Part shown: one piece after another, positions 34,903 to 46,200 of the stretch
Numbering within the stretch: position 1 is the first letter of the stretch
How the letters are laid out: every line of letters begins with the position of its first letter
NCBI RefSeq assembly: GCF_023343835.1
Contig: NC_064437.1
Location: forward strand, 1,312,001 to 1,376,000
Reading direction: 5' to 3'
DNA: 64,000 nt
Origin: Lagopus muta
Taxonomy: Eukaryota; Chordata; Aves; Galliformes; Phasianidae
The notes under the pieces: generated by a model
Told to the model about the DNA's origin: nothing
Seen by the model: only the letters and a program-made list of their open reading frames with translations
Databases searched by the model: none
Translations under genes and position numbers: made by a program

Positions 34903-36591
34903 CTGCAGGAGAGAGGCTGTGCTGGGACTCACCCGGTGAGCTCTGCACAGGGGGTGCTCAGCAACGGGGTGTTCTGGGATGGAGAGTGCCAACATGGCAC
35001 TGCTCAGCCCTTGTGACATCCCTGATGACAATCATAGAGCTGTTTGAGTTGGAAGGGACCCTGAAAAGCCATCTGCTCATGGCAGGGACACCCACAGCTC
35101 CACCAGGTGCTCAGAGCCCCATCCCTGACCTTGGGTGTGTGCAGGGCTGGGGCACAACTGCCTCTCTGGGCACCCTGCAGCAGTTCAAATTCATTGGTTT
35201 TGAGGCAGTGAGCGCGTGAGAACCAACACTTCCATTGCTAAGAGCAGGCACAGCTCTCTGCTTCACTACAGGAACACAAGGGCAGACATTAAGCAAGAAG
35301 ACACTGCAGGTGAGCAGTGTTCTTGATGAGGTCACTTCCCTGTGGGCATTCACACTGACAGGCAGCTCTGCTTGTCCTGCGCTGCCGAGCTCCAGGGCCA
35401 AACCAGCTGTAAGGCTGAAGGCTCAGGACAGCAGCACAAAAACACAGAATGTGGAGTACTGTGTGCAGTTCTGGGCTCCCCAGTACAAAACAGACAGGGA
35501 TCTCTTGGAAAGAGTCCAGCAGAGGGCCACAAAGATGGCGAGGGGCCTGGAGCATCTCTCCTATGAGGAAAGGCTGAGTGAACTGGGTCTGTTCAGTCTT
35601 TGGAAAAGAAGACTGAGAGGGGACCTGATCCGGGTCTATAAATATCTAAGGTGTGGGGGGCAGAATGGCGAGGCCGGACTCTTTTCAGTGGTGACTGGAG
35701 ACAGGACAAGGGGAAACGGCCGGAAACTGCAGCATAGGAAGTTCCGCACAAATGTGCACAAGAACTTCTTCACAGTGAGGTGACGGAGCACTGGAACAGG
35801 CTGCCCAGGGAGGTGGGGGAGTCTCCTCTGGAGACGTTCAAGACCTGCCTGGATGCCGACCTGTGCGACCTGCTGTAGGGAACCTGCTTTGGCAGGGGGT
35901 TGGACTCAATGATCTCTGGAGGTCCCTTCCAACCCCTACAATTCTGTGATGCTGTGATCTCAACATGGCTGGGCTGGAAGGGGCCACAAAGCCCCACGTG
36001 TGGGCTGGGTGACTCCTCCAGCTGCAGCTGCCCACGGCCGCGGACGGGACACCCGCAGCTCTGGGCACTGCTGGGGCCTCGCTGCCTCTGGGTGAAGAAC
36101 ATCCGCCACGTCCTTCCAACCCAGGCACGGCGCAGGGGCAGCAGCGCCTTCGTCCCCCCCGGCGCTCACACACACACACGAGCCACCGCGCCGCGAAGCG
36201 GCGACCTCCCGCCCCTCTCCACCAACGTAGGCGGCAAAACACCGCACGGCCGCTCCCGGGGAACCTCGGCCTCCCAGCGGGACCGCGGCCCCACGGCTCA
36301 GCGCACCTCGCTGACGGTCGCGGCCATCTCTCGGCACGGCCCCGGCTCGTAGCGCCGCTCCCGCAGGCAGCCCTCCAGCACGGCCTTCAGGATGGCGTCC
36401 ACCGCCGCCACCGGGAATCGTTCGGGGGGACCTGGAGGGAGGGAACCGTGAGCCGCGACGCCTCCCGCGCCTTCCCCGCCCCGCGGGCCCCTACCCGCAG
36501 CGGGATGGCTGTCGGCCCCGCCGCGCTGCTCGGCCCGGGAGGCGCTGGGCCGACGGGAGGAGAGCGGCGAGCAGCCCGCGATGCGCCGCAT
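34699..36591 (-). CDS. DYNLT5: DYNLT5 (TCTEX1D1), Tctex-type dynein light-chain family protein
   Basis: A small protein with the Tctex-1/dynein light chain fold; its cellular role is poorly known, and the family links dynein to cargo or axonemal complexes. Three minus-strand exons join in phase: 36591-36495, 36431-36307 and 34902-34699, giving 426 nt (141 residues; human about 179). Residues 33-74 contain [19 protein letters not shown]; 75-141 contain [39 protein letters not shown] and the family terminus [14 protein letters not shown]. The last two exons are secure. Exon 1 (starting [14 protein letters not shown]) is less so: the frame stays open far upstream, and the protein is shorter than human, so an upstream exon may be missed. 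The first intron is only 63 nt and has no stop, so its retention would add 21 residues. The gene starts in a CpG island and converges on INSL5; the order matches other vertebrates. Confidence 0.9.
35030..35190 (-). mobile_element. CR1 LINE 3' fragment
   Basis: AATCATAGAGCTGTTTGAGT, then GGAAGGGACCCTGAAAAGCC and CCCACAGCTCCACCAGGTGC: a CR1 3' end in reverse, in DYNLT5 intron 2. Confidence 0.85.
35440..35960 (+). mobile_element. CR1 LINE 3' fragment (longest copy here)
   Basis: About 520 bases of sense CR1. The plus frame reads as CR1 ORF2 C-terminus ([37 protein letters not shown]) and then the 3' UTR with GGTTGGACTCAATGATCTCT and terminal ATTCTGTGATGCTGTGAT. The ORF2 frame is only a fragment. 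Confidence 0.93.
36307..36431 (-). CDS. DYNLT5: DYNLT5 middle exon
   Basis: Residues 33-74, with [20 protein letters not shown] and EMAATVSE. The acceptor is TTCCCTCCCTCCAG and the donor GTGCGC. It is very GC-rich because it lies in the CpG island. Confidence 0.93.
36495..36591 (-). CDS. DYNLT5: DYNLT5 first coding exon (tentative start)
   Basis: Residues 1-32: arginine-, serine- and glycine-rich. The donor is GCGG/GTAGGG. The ATG has G at -3. N-termini of this family are poorly conserved, so homology gives little support. Confidence 0.55.
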
Positions 36592-36840
36592 CCCGGCAGC
36601 GGCAGAGGGGAGGCGGAGGGGAAACGGAGGGCAGCGCCGCCCAGACACCGCCGGCAGCCGCAGCCCGCCCCTCTGCCACCCCCCGCGGCTCCCCGTCCGT
36701 CGCTGCGGCCACGCCGCTCGGTCTTCGTGTTCCGCACGGGGCCGTGGTGGATCCACGTTGCCTACAAGGGTCTTCCCAGACCTTGCGTGTATTTGAAGCC
36801 GTGTCCCTCGTGTGTACCCACAGCCCCCGCTGGCCCCTAG

Positions 36841-36925
36841 ATGCCCCCATTGCCCCCATGTGTCCCCACAAGCACTGCATGCCCCCATTGCCCCCATGTA
36901 TCCCCACAAGCACTGCATGTCCCCG
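36841..36925. repeat. 38-bp tandem repeat (minisatellite)
   Basis: Two near-identical 38-base units start at 36841 and 36879, rich in CCCCCATTG and CCCCATGT, followed by a partial third. It lies between the DYNLT5 promoter and the SGIP1 3' end. Confidence 0.85.
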
Positions 36926-36974
36926 CAGCCCCCACAACTCCCCACAGCCCATTAGATGACCCACAGCCCCCACG

Positions 36975-37028
36975 GGTTGCTTGGAATAGATGATCTCAGT
37001 GGCCTTTCCCAACCTTAATGATTCAATG
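36975..37028 (+). mobile_element. CR1 LINE 3' tail (very short)
   Basis: GGAATAGATGATCTCAGTGG then TTTCCCAACCTTAATGATTC resembles the last 55 bases of CR1. Confidence 0.65.
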
Positions 37029-37241
37029 TCCCCATGGTCCACACAGGTCCCCACATTTCTCTGTGTGCCAACCCCAATCGCAGCCCCATCCCTGAGCAGG
37101 GTCACATTGCATGGCCCCAGCAGTAATGCCATTTGGGACACAGAGACATGGCAGCCCGTGATCCTCTTGTCCCCCTCCCTGTGATTCTCCTGCCTGTGAC
37201 ATCAAAACACACACAAAGAAAGCTCTGTTTTCTGGGTTCTG

Positions 37242-37247
37242 TTTATT
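37242..37247 (-). terminator. SGIP1: SGIP1 polyadenylation signal candidate
   Basis: Minus-strand AATAAA followed by CAGAACCC. It is the last such signal before the CR1 tail and minisatellite. Confidence 0.5.
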
Positions 37248-38393
37248 TTCAAGGGGGGAAAAAAAATCACATTTAAATTGCAACTTAAGGGGGTGTTTCA
37301 TGTGGTTCTCATGTATAGGATTAATAAACTTTGTTCTGACGTGGGGGTTTATTTGTTGCAATATTATGCGTGGTAAATAATTGCATATTCGAGATTTGGT
37401 GGAGTGGATGATGGGGAGAATGGAGAAAAGACATTTATAAAAAACATTATTTACAAAAATGATATCCACGTATCCGTATCCTAATCTATAAGGCAAGTAA
37501 CATTTAAAATATGTTGTCTCATGATTATCTTCGACAAGTCAATACAACACATTCATATTACCAGTGGTCAAACACAGAGCTTTGCTGCAGTAGTCCGTGT
37601 GCAACAAACCTGTACGCCTCTTACAGCTCTTCTCTGAGAACATTGGGTAAGCAGCAAAGTTTTCATCACAGACTAAGCAGTACCTAGGCCATCGCAGACT
37701 AAAGGTATAATAGATCCCATTGCACGTCGAGGCAAAAAAGGCCAGCCGTTTGTTAACTTATTTAACTTAAATCTTAAAAATAGACCTGTGTATCTTCATC
37801 CACAAATATTTATAAACATTTTATACACGAGGGATTTCGTAAAACGATAGAGCTTCTGTCGGGCCGTGCCCTGGGGATCCCAATTGGAGGCTGGGGGTCC
37901 CTCTGAGCTCAGCAGCCCCACGTCCCCCTCTGCCCTGATGCCATTCCCATCCCAAATCACCACTCCCTTATGGACACGCACACACCACCAAAGCACCTGG
38001 GCATCTTCATCGCCCCCAGAGCACTTTGGATGGAGCTGGAGCTGGGAGAAAGGGGTGGGTTTCAGATACCCCTACATGGGTTATGGGCAGGATTCTAGCA
38101 CGGCATTCCCACGGTGACCTCCTGCACGTCAAGAGAGAGAAGTCTAACAGAGCAATACGGTGCTCCAAGCACCTGTAAAGCTGCCAGGGCCCAGCTGTTC
38201 CTACAGGGCTTTGTCTCTCCTTGCAGTGAAACAGGGCTGAGAACAACTGCAGCCATAGGAGTCCTCAGCTCTACAAAGATTGCTTTCCTTGCCAGTTTGT
38301 GAGAGGGAAGAAGAAAAGAGTAATTCTGGTGATGAAATGAAGCCTTTAAGACAGTGATTTTTTTGTAGGGAATGCACAATGTAGTGATGTTCA

Positions 38394-38520
38394 TAGAAAG
38401 AATCACTTGAGCTGGAAGGGATCCTCAAAGGCCACCTGGTCCCACTCCCTGCAATGAGCAGAACACCCACAGCCCCACAGGTGCTCAGAGCCCCATCCCT
38501 GACCTCGGGTGTCTCCTCAA
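38394..38520 (-). mobile_element. CR1 LINE 3' fragment
   Basis: TAGAAAGAATCACTTGAGCT, then GGAAGGGATCCTCAAAGGCC and CCCACAGCCCCACAGGTGCT: CR1 3' end, inside the SGIP1 3' UTR in the same sense as the gene. Confidence 0.82.
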
Positions 38521-40191
38521 ATGCCATCGATTTCGGTCACAGTATGCTTCAAAATGAAGGTCTGTAAAGAAGCAGAGCTAAGGGATGAGCGCACAGCAGC
38601 CCTACAGCAGAACACAGGAGCAGCATTCAACGGGGAAGCAACAGCTAAGAATGAACCCAAACCCTGTGCGAGGCATTGGCAACACCACCATGAGGAGGAC
38701 CTGACCCACAGCACCCGTTGGGTCCCAGCAGTGAGGGGCACCGGGAGGAGGGGAGCTGGGCTGAGCTTTGGGTTATTTGGTTTTCCTCTTTTTTTCCTTA
38801 AAAAGCATTTAAAATCCCAATGCTAATGTAAACAGCTTGTCTTTCAAATGAAATATAAAGTAAAATATCTATGTTCTGGTCATATTTACACTATAAAATC
38901 CCTATTTTCGGGACTATGGCATAGGTGTCCTCTGGAAGCATGAGTTTATAACAATTGTACACAGCATGAACTGACGGGGCAGAAACTTCAGGTTCTGCCC
39001 TCTGTCAGGAAGGGGTGGCTCACATCATTGGTACATATTTCCATTTCAGAGGGGAGCAAATAGCTGGGCAGGGCAGGGCGCTCCATCCAGGAGTGCCGGC
39101 GGGTTTGCTTCCAAATCTGTGTGGATTTGGGTATAACCGAGTCGTGCTTTCCTCCTGCACTCATACTTCGTATGATCGTGCACACAGAGCGCCCATCCTG
39201 CAGCACACATCCCAAACCAGGAGCCATCCCAGAGCTGAAGCAGCTCCAGACATTCCTATTTTCCTTTAGGTTGGGCACAGCTTGCTGTCTTCTCCTTTGC
39301 TCCCCATTGAAAGAGCTCTCCACCCCTGCACAGCTCTTGAAGGTTTTCCCATCTCCATGAGACAGCTGCTCCCAGTGCTGCTGCTTTTGGCAGGGTCAGG
39401 TCGTGCTGCCTTCATTTCTCAGTATTTCTGTATAGAGATGTCATTTTTCCCTGCCTAAAGGGTAAGAAGGAAAAGCACGGGGCTGCACACCCTTACAGCA
39501 GTTCCTAAACCTGCGGGGCTTTCAGAAAGCAGAGGAAATGAATAGAAGAAGCAAGCAAAGGATGGCGGAAACGCAACCAAAAATCCGGAGCCTGCTTTGG
39601 GGACGCATCCCCAAAACCACGGTGCCACTGTGAGCTGTGAGCTCTGCCTGCACAGAAACACTGCTCTGCACGTCAAGCAGCTGAACCTGAAGATGGAGAG
39701 CTTTATTCACCGCCATGAGACACGCTGTGGGCAGGAGGGGAGTGAAGGAGCTCCCTCGGTGAGGCACCCCCCATAACAGCTATCTGCACCGAATTTAAAT
39801 CGTATATATTGACAAAATGTAATCTACCTCTGTAAGCATTGTGCCATTCAACAGTACTACTATTAAATTTATATACCACGGTTTAAATTACATCCATTTC
39901 ATGAATGGTAAAAGGCTAAAACTCAAGTGTCTAACTTCCAAAATACGGCCTTACTGGAATGAGTACAATTTACAAATACAATAATTACATTTTAAAACCA
40001 TTAACAATGTTACATCTAGAAGTAAATACTGTAGGACTGGTCAAGACGGTGTTTTCTGAGGAAAAAATCTGAAAGTCATCGACACTTCCAACAGAAATGT
40101 CCCAAGTGCAGGATTTAGTTCGTTTTCCTTAAGCTGTAATTAAAACCCGTTCCGCTCACAGTAGTCCTTGGTTATTTTCCATGCGTTTCCT

Positions 40192-40214
40192 TCAGTTATC
40201 GGCCAAGTATTTAC
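40192..40214 (-). CDS. SGIP1: SGIP1 terminal exon 24 (KYLADN and stop)
   Basis: The acceptor is CGTTCCCAG. It completes a glycine and adds KYLADN and TGA, the conserved C-terminus of SGIP1. Confidence 0.95.
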
Positions 40215-43200
40215 CTGGGAACGGGACCAGACATCAGCCAGGCTCCTCCACCCACCGCCTCCATCCCCACGCAGCGCCCTCAGAGACCTCCACAAATGGG
40301 AAACGGCCCCGAGGGGGGGTGGCATTTCAGGAGGGGTTGGCACCTACCTGCTGCAAACCTCTTCTTGATGAGCGAGAAGCGGTAACCGGCACCGACGAGC
40401 TCGATGTCACAGCTGGAGAGCGTGCTGCCCTCGCTGGTGAACTGCACGGCCAGGGGGGCTGGGGAGCTGGGCCCCTCCGCCAGCTGGAAGCGGGCTAGCA
40501 GTGAGCCCACGCCTGCAGGAGAGCAGCGTTAGAGCCAGCACTGCGCTTCCACCCCGTCCTTCTGCACCCCCAGCTCCGGTTGGCAAAGCAGTCCTGCTGA
40601 CACCCTGCGTTTTCCAGGCTCTTTGCTCCCTAATCACAAATAGCATCCTCTCCCTGCAAGCACCCGCAATTTATGGGTGCCCCGTCCCGTTCAAGGCCAG
40701 GTTGGATGGGGCCCTGGGCAGCCTGGGCTGCTATTAAATGTGGAGGTTGGTGGCCCTGCCTGTGACGAGCAGCTTAGAGATTCATCATCCTTGAGATCTT
40801 TTCCAACCTGGGCCAGCCTGTGACTCTGTGTGCAGACAAACCCAACGCCTGCTCAAAGTACCCACCACCACAAGCACGCGTGTTCACAGCATTACCTCCA
40901 TTCTCCGACTTCTGAGAGATATCAGGGATCTTCCACAATATCCTCTGCTGCTCTGCGTTCCTGCAAACACATCAGGAAGAGCATTTCTGTAGGAAGCAGG
41001 GTGCTACACGGACCCCATCCAAACATTGCCAAAAGCATGTGCTCAGGGCAGCCCACGCTCTAGATCTTTAATTTTGGGAATGTGGCTTTGGGTTGGACCC
41101 AAGCAAGAAAACATCACTGGGGGTTGAAGAGTTGGGTCGCCCACCCCATATTGTGTAAGAGCCCAGTGCTGGGTTGGGTGCTGGATTTAATGATCCTCAG
41201 TGATCCCTACCAGACGGCGGGTGGGAGCACAGCCTGCAGCTTGGTTACTCCTCCATCAACGGGGACGAGGAACTGGACGTTGTTTAGAGCTACCGGTGTG
41301 GTCATTGCCTCTGTATTGTATTTGTAGTCGATGCGGAGGTCAGTGCTTGCAGGTTCACACCGCCAGCTCACTGCAAGGTTTAATGGAGTAGACTGAATAC
41401 CCTGGGCAGATACCTTCCAAAATGACAGAAAAAACATTTAGTTTCCGTAGGGGTGAAGGGAGAAATCCCATTTTACAGACTCAGTCATTGCAATGCGTTT
41501 TAGAGGGGACAACACCTCACATTCACATAGAAGGTTCATGCTGGGCCCCCACTTGAGTGCCGTACCCCAGCACAGCACGCCCCCACCTCCTCTGTGCTAT
41601 GGAAACCCCACCTCCTGCACACCATATCACCTACAGCACATGTTTGTGGCAGAATTCAACCTGACAAAACGCCATACCTGGTACTTGAGCATATCCACAT
41701 TGTAATAGGTTGCTTGTGGTTTCTGCTCCGATACCTTCTTGAGGTGCGTCATCAGGTTTGGCATGTTGACCCAGAACTCCTTCGTGCTGGCATCGCTCTG
41801 CGTGCTGTCACTGCCAGCAGTGACATAGAAACAGAAGATCACTCAGGTTGGAACAGACCTCTGAGATCCTCAGTCCAACCCCAGCCCACCCCCCATCCCC
41901 ACTGCCCACGTCCCTCAGTGCCACATCCTCACGGCTCTGAACACCCCAGGGATGCTGACCCCACCACAGGAGCTTCCCATGGGCTCTTCCATTTTACAAG
42001 CAGGATCTGAACTGAACAGAGTGGGTAGAAAATGAGCAAAACCCACTGTGTGCTGCTTGGCAAAGGGGCTGATCTCGAAGGAAGTGCTCCAGCAATATTT
42101 AGGGGCTGAGAATTTCCTTCTCAAAACTTGCCCAGACCCCAAGGCAGGTGGTTTTGCAAGCAGCCTGCCCTCGTAAAGAGCTGTCTGGCCTGGCTGGCAG
42201 CACGGGTGTGAGTAGGGGCTCACCAGCAGAGGAGCTGGGGGTTTGGCAGGACGTGTTCCAGCCGGTTGTAGTTGAGCACACGGAAGGTGAGCACTGACGG
42301 AGCGGGGTTGTTGGCAAAGTGTCGGGTGATGCCTGCCGGGAAGGACAGCACCATCTCCCCCGTGATCTTCACGATGCACCTGCAGCACCAAGCACAGAGA
42401 CCCAGGGGGAGGAAAAGGAGGGCTCAAAATGCAGCACAGGATGGATGGTGTGGTGAAAGCCCCCCCTTCCCACCCCAGGCTCCCACACCCGCGCCCAGAC
42501 CCCACGGCCGGCACCTACTTGCTGGGGTCGGCTCCCTTGAAGTAAGCATTGACGGTCTCAGTGAAGGCAGCAGCGACGGGCAGGGTGTCCTGTGCCCCCA
42601 TGGTGAGCGGGCTGGGGCCCCGTGACGACCCTACAACAGAGCAGAGCCTCTGCTAGTCAGCTGCAGGATGGGGACCTGCACCCACCCCAGGGTGTACCCT
42701 GCTAGAGCCCAGCATGTGGCTTTGTGGGCAAAGGGTGAAAAGAAGAGGACCCCAAGGCTTTGTCTTAGGCTTGAAAATCATTTTGAAGTGATTCTTTTCC
42801 CCTTAAAAGACAAGCAAGGAAATGAGCAGAGGAGCCTCGCCACGAGCATGGGGCACCAAGCCCTGCATGGGGATGGTTTGTGCAGATTTAGGTTTGCAGC
42901 CCCCAGCAGAGGCAGGGCAGTTCGGTGTCCCCTCTGCACTGAGTGGGATGCTCACCTCCTCACCCTGCAGCTCAATGCGGATTCAAAGGGGCTGCACGAG
43001 GCCTGCCCACGGCTCTCCATGCACACTTGTAATACATGTAATACTGCTGCTTCTCTGCACAGCTCATGTACGACTCCAAGGGCTGCAAATCCACCAAGGG
43101 CTGCATTATGCCACGGTTAAGGCTGTGAAGCAGTAGCGATCTGGCCAGATACATGACTGCTTGCAGCCTAGCCATGGCGTATTGCAGCAAAAGGAGGACA

Positions 43201-46200
43201 GCAGCAGTGCAAGGGGAAGTCTGAAACCCTGAGGCATGCTGGAAATCCCCCAGCGCTCAGGGCAGACCAATTGAGAGCAACCAGCATGCAACGTGCCTGC
43301 TGGTGCCTCACCACCAGCCCCAGGCAAGCTCTGTACCTGAGGAGAAATGTGCCCAACGCAGGTCCTGTGGGCTCTGAGCCCCTGGGGACCAGGAAATGTC
43401 CCCAGGAGGTGGCCAGGAGCAGTGCTGCCTACAAACCACAGCCCCGCAGGCTCAAACATGCCCACATTCTCCACAATGCACTGTTTTGCAATCTTGTACA
43501 TCAAGTTCAACGCTAGGGTCATTTTGTCCCGAAAATGCATAACAAGTGATGGCAAAGGGTGAAATGCACTGTTCGGGAATGATTTCGCTTTGAGCATGCA
43601 AGCGCATGCAAGCTGCCAGCCCGAGCTGCTGCATAGGAAGGCAGCAGTGAGCAATGCCATGCAGCAGGTTGCTGCCAGCTCGTGCTGCTCTGCAAGCAAG
43701 CCCATCTCCCCTCCGCTGTCCTGCTGCCAGTGCCCGTGCTTGCTGGCTGAGGTCCTGGCTGGTGGCTCAGCCTCGTGGCATTGCAGCTTTCCTGCAGTGG
43801 GATGTGAGCGTGGGACGTTGGGATTTGGATGGTCTCACGGGAAATCTGTCAGTGAGACTACACCTTGAGTTCTGAGAGACTCACTGTAACGGCAGAGCGT
43901 CAACACGTGAAAACACAGCTGCTTCCCCCCAGCAGCACAGGAGAGCCTTCCCCAAGGCTGGGATTTTCCTTTTGGAGCCCTAACGCAGCTCAGCAGGGCA
44001 TTATCAATGAACACAGCCACACGTCTCCCCCTGGCCATACGCACAAGGAGCCCCAGGAGGATGCATGGGCTCAGCCTGGATAACGACGCTGTGCCAGCAG
44101 CGCACAATGCACCCCGAGCTCTGCCGCAGCAGGATTTGCTGAGCCACTGAAATCACCCAGACTGGGTTCCCCAAAGGTTTCCCGCTGCCATCACTCATCC
44201 CATAAACCTGGGTTTGTGCTGAACGTGCTCACCCCAGGCCCCGGCGCAGAGGAAGGACAAAAATCCTTTGGACGCAACCGGCACCCACAGCTCTCACACC
44301 CTCCACTTCTCCCCATGAACCCCCGCACTATTCTAATAAATCCAGAGAGTAATCAGCTTTCTTCCACAAAAACACTTCGACTTAGAATCGCGGGATCAAG
44401 GTTGGAAAAGGCTCCTCTGCTCCCCGGGCTGCTTGTCCCAGTGCCTGACCGCTCCTTTTGGAGGAGGAAGACTGATTTAAGTACGTGCTATGGGGCCAAT
44501 GAGCTTTTAGCCCCAGCTTCTGGAGTCATTTTTGGATGCATTTCATTGTGGCCAAGGAATGTGACAATGCAGGAGATCAGCATCCACCCAGCAGGGCTTC
44601 GGAGCCCACTGGGTTCATTTGCTGTTATCCATTGGGAGCGGGGCGGGTTTCCCATCACAGTGCTGTCACACACAGGGGTGGTTTGCCTGACTGCTGCCTG
44701 AATGATGGTGCAGAATAGAGGGGAAGGAGCGAAGCCATCCGAGCACAGTCCAAACATCACCAGTACAGAAAAATTACCCCACGGTACGCAAATACTCTGC
44801 CCAGAGCCAAAAAGAAACAACAGCAACAAAAGGAACCCCAACCAGAAAAACTGCCACAGTGATCCGCAGAACTTCAGATCCAACAGCCAAAAAGATCGGA
44901 TGATCATTACAAAGCCAAACCACACCAATCCCCCAGCGTGTTCACAGGGCTGTGGGCCCAATCCAGTGAGGAGGAGGAGGAGAGAGGACAGGAACCCAGC
45001 TCAGGGAAATAGCAAGACTCAAATGAGCACTGGAAGGAAGGGGCCAGCAGCTGCCCCGATGGAAAAGGCAAAGAGGAGAAGAAGAAGCAGCACTGCCCCT
45101 CACCAACACCGACCACTGCCCAGTGCTGGCATCACCCTCACCAAAAGCACTTTGCTCAAGCAGCTGAGCAGCCCAGTCTGGCTCTGCACACCCTGTCGTG
45201 GGAATGCAAGAGCCATGGGGATCCTGGAGCCATGCAGCCACGTCCCCGGCAGCCCCAGCTGCAGGATGCTCATTCCCTTGCGCTGGGTGGCAGGGCAAGA
45301 AAGCTCAAAGGTGACAGAATCAATTTGATGAATCAAAAAAAATAATAATAATAAAAAAATTTCTGAGTGTTTCTAAGCACCTGGTTTTGCTCAGGACTTG
45401 CCTGCTGAAGCCCTGCCCTGCAGGTAGCAAGCAGGATAACTGCAGGGGATGGCTTTACCTGGCTGGGTCTCTGCATGTGCAATGCCTGCGGTTTCCCAGG
45501 GGAGCCACAAGCCCAGAGTGACAATCCTATTCCTGGCAGCACCGGTGCTTTTGGAGCAATTCCATGGCATTCAGCCCAGGTACTGAGATATTTCCTTTTT
45601 TTTTTTCTTTTCTTCTTCTTTTTTTTTTAAAGTAAACCAACAGGGAAACAGCTCACTGATGAATAGCATCAACCCAACCAAAGCAGCCATAGCACCTGGC
45701 ACAGCACTGGGCCGCAGCATCGGGGAGCCCGGGGCAGCGAGCGAGCGGGGAGCGAGCGGCAGCTGAGCCTGCGCACTACTTACCTTCGAAAGTCAAATAA
45801 AACTTTCCTCTGTCAAACCAAACGAGGGAAGGCTGTTCATTCTCTGTATGGCCAGGAGGTGAAGCGGGATGGGGAAGGTTCAGGAGAGGGAGAGAGAAGG
45901 ACATAGAGTGAGTCACAGAGCAGGACATCCGTCTCGCTATGGGGCAGGGAGCGCAGCAAGCCAAGAGCGTGCGGGGCGGGAGCGGGCTCTGAAACTCAGG
46001 GTTTGCTTGGAGAACAAAGCAGGAAGCAAAGCTATGGAAGCCCAATGGAAGGGAATCTCTGCCCACTTGGAAAGGATTTCTCTTGTTGCCTATGGATGGA
46101 GAGGACTGGGTGCCTTAGACCTTGCCGACACCGCATCCCATGGGGATCATGATGGGCATGACCAGGGCAGTGCGTGCGGCCGGACTGCAGCACGGCGATG

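Larger units (their letters stand above)
34903..36306 (-). other. DYNLT5: DYNLT5 intron 2
   Basis: Holds two CR1 LINE fragments in opposite orientation (35030-35190 and 35440-35960) and otherwise nothing I can name. Confidence 0.8.
36100..36740. promoter_or_regulatory. DYNLT5: CpG island at the DYNLT5 5' end
   Basis: GC- and CpG-dense stretch covering DYNLT5 exons 1 and 2 and the upstream flank. No TATA box is evident on the minus strand. Confidence 0.8.
37220..40191 (-). other. SGIP1: SGIP1 3' untranslated region
   Basis: About 3 kb between the SGIP1 stop codon and a minus-strand AATAAA at 37247-37242. Much of it is AT-rich, as in long 3' UTRs of neuronal genes. One CR1 fragment lies inside (38394-38520). 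The exact 3' end is inferred. Confidence 0.65.

Noticed and set aside
35235-35783. A 182-codon plus-strand frame with reverse-transcriptase-like residues
   Set aside because: It is the C-terminal piece of CR1 LINE ORF2 inside a 5'-truncated copy, not a host gene.
36298-36945. A 215-codon minus-strand frame through DYNLT5 exons 1 and 2
   Set aside because: Only the parts inside the two exons are coding. The upstream half runs into the 38-bp tandem repeat (repeated MGACSACGDTWG-like units), which is an artefact of the repeat.
41074-41208. Possible CR1 tail just downstream of SGIP1 exon 21
   Set aside because: GGATTTAATGATCCTCAGTG is CR1-like, but the rest does not align by eye with the other copies. 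Too weak to annotate.
44383-44430. Possible CR1 scrap in SGIP1 intron 17
   Set aside because: TAGAATCGCGGGATCAAGGT then TGGAAAAGG resembles a CR1 3' end, but it is under 50 bases.
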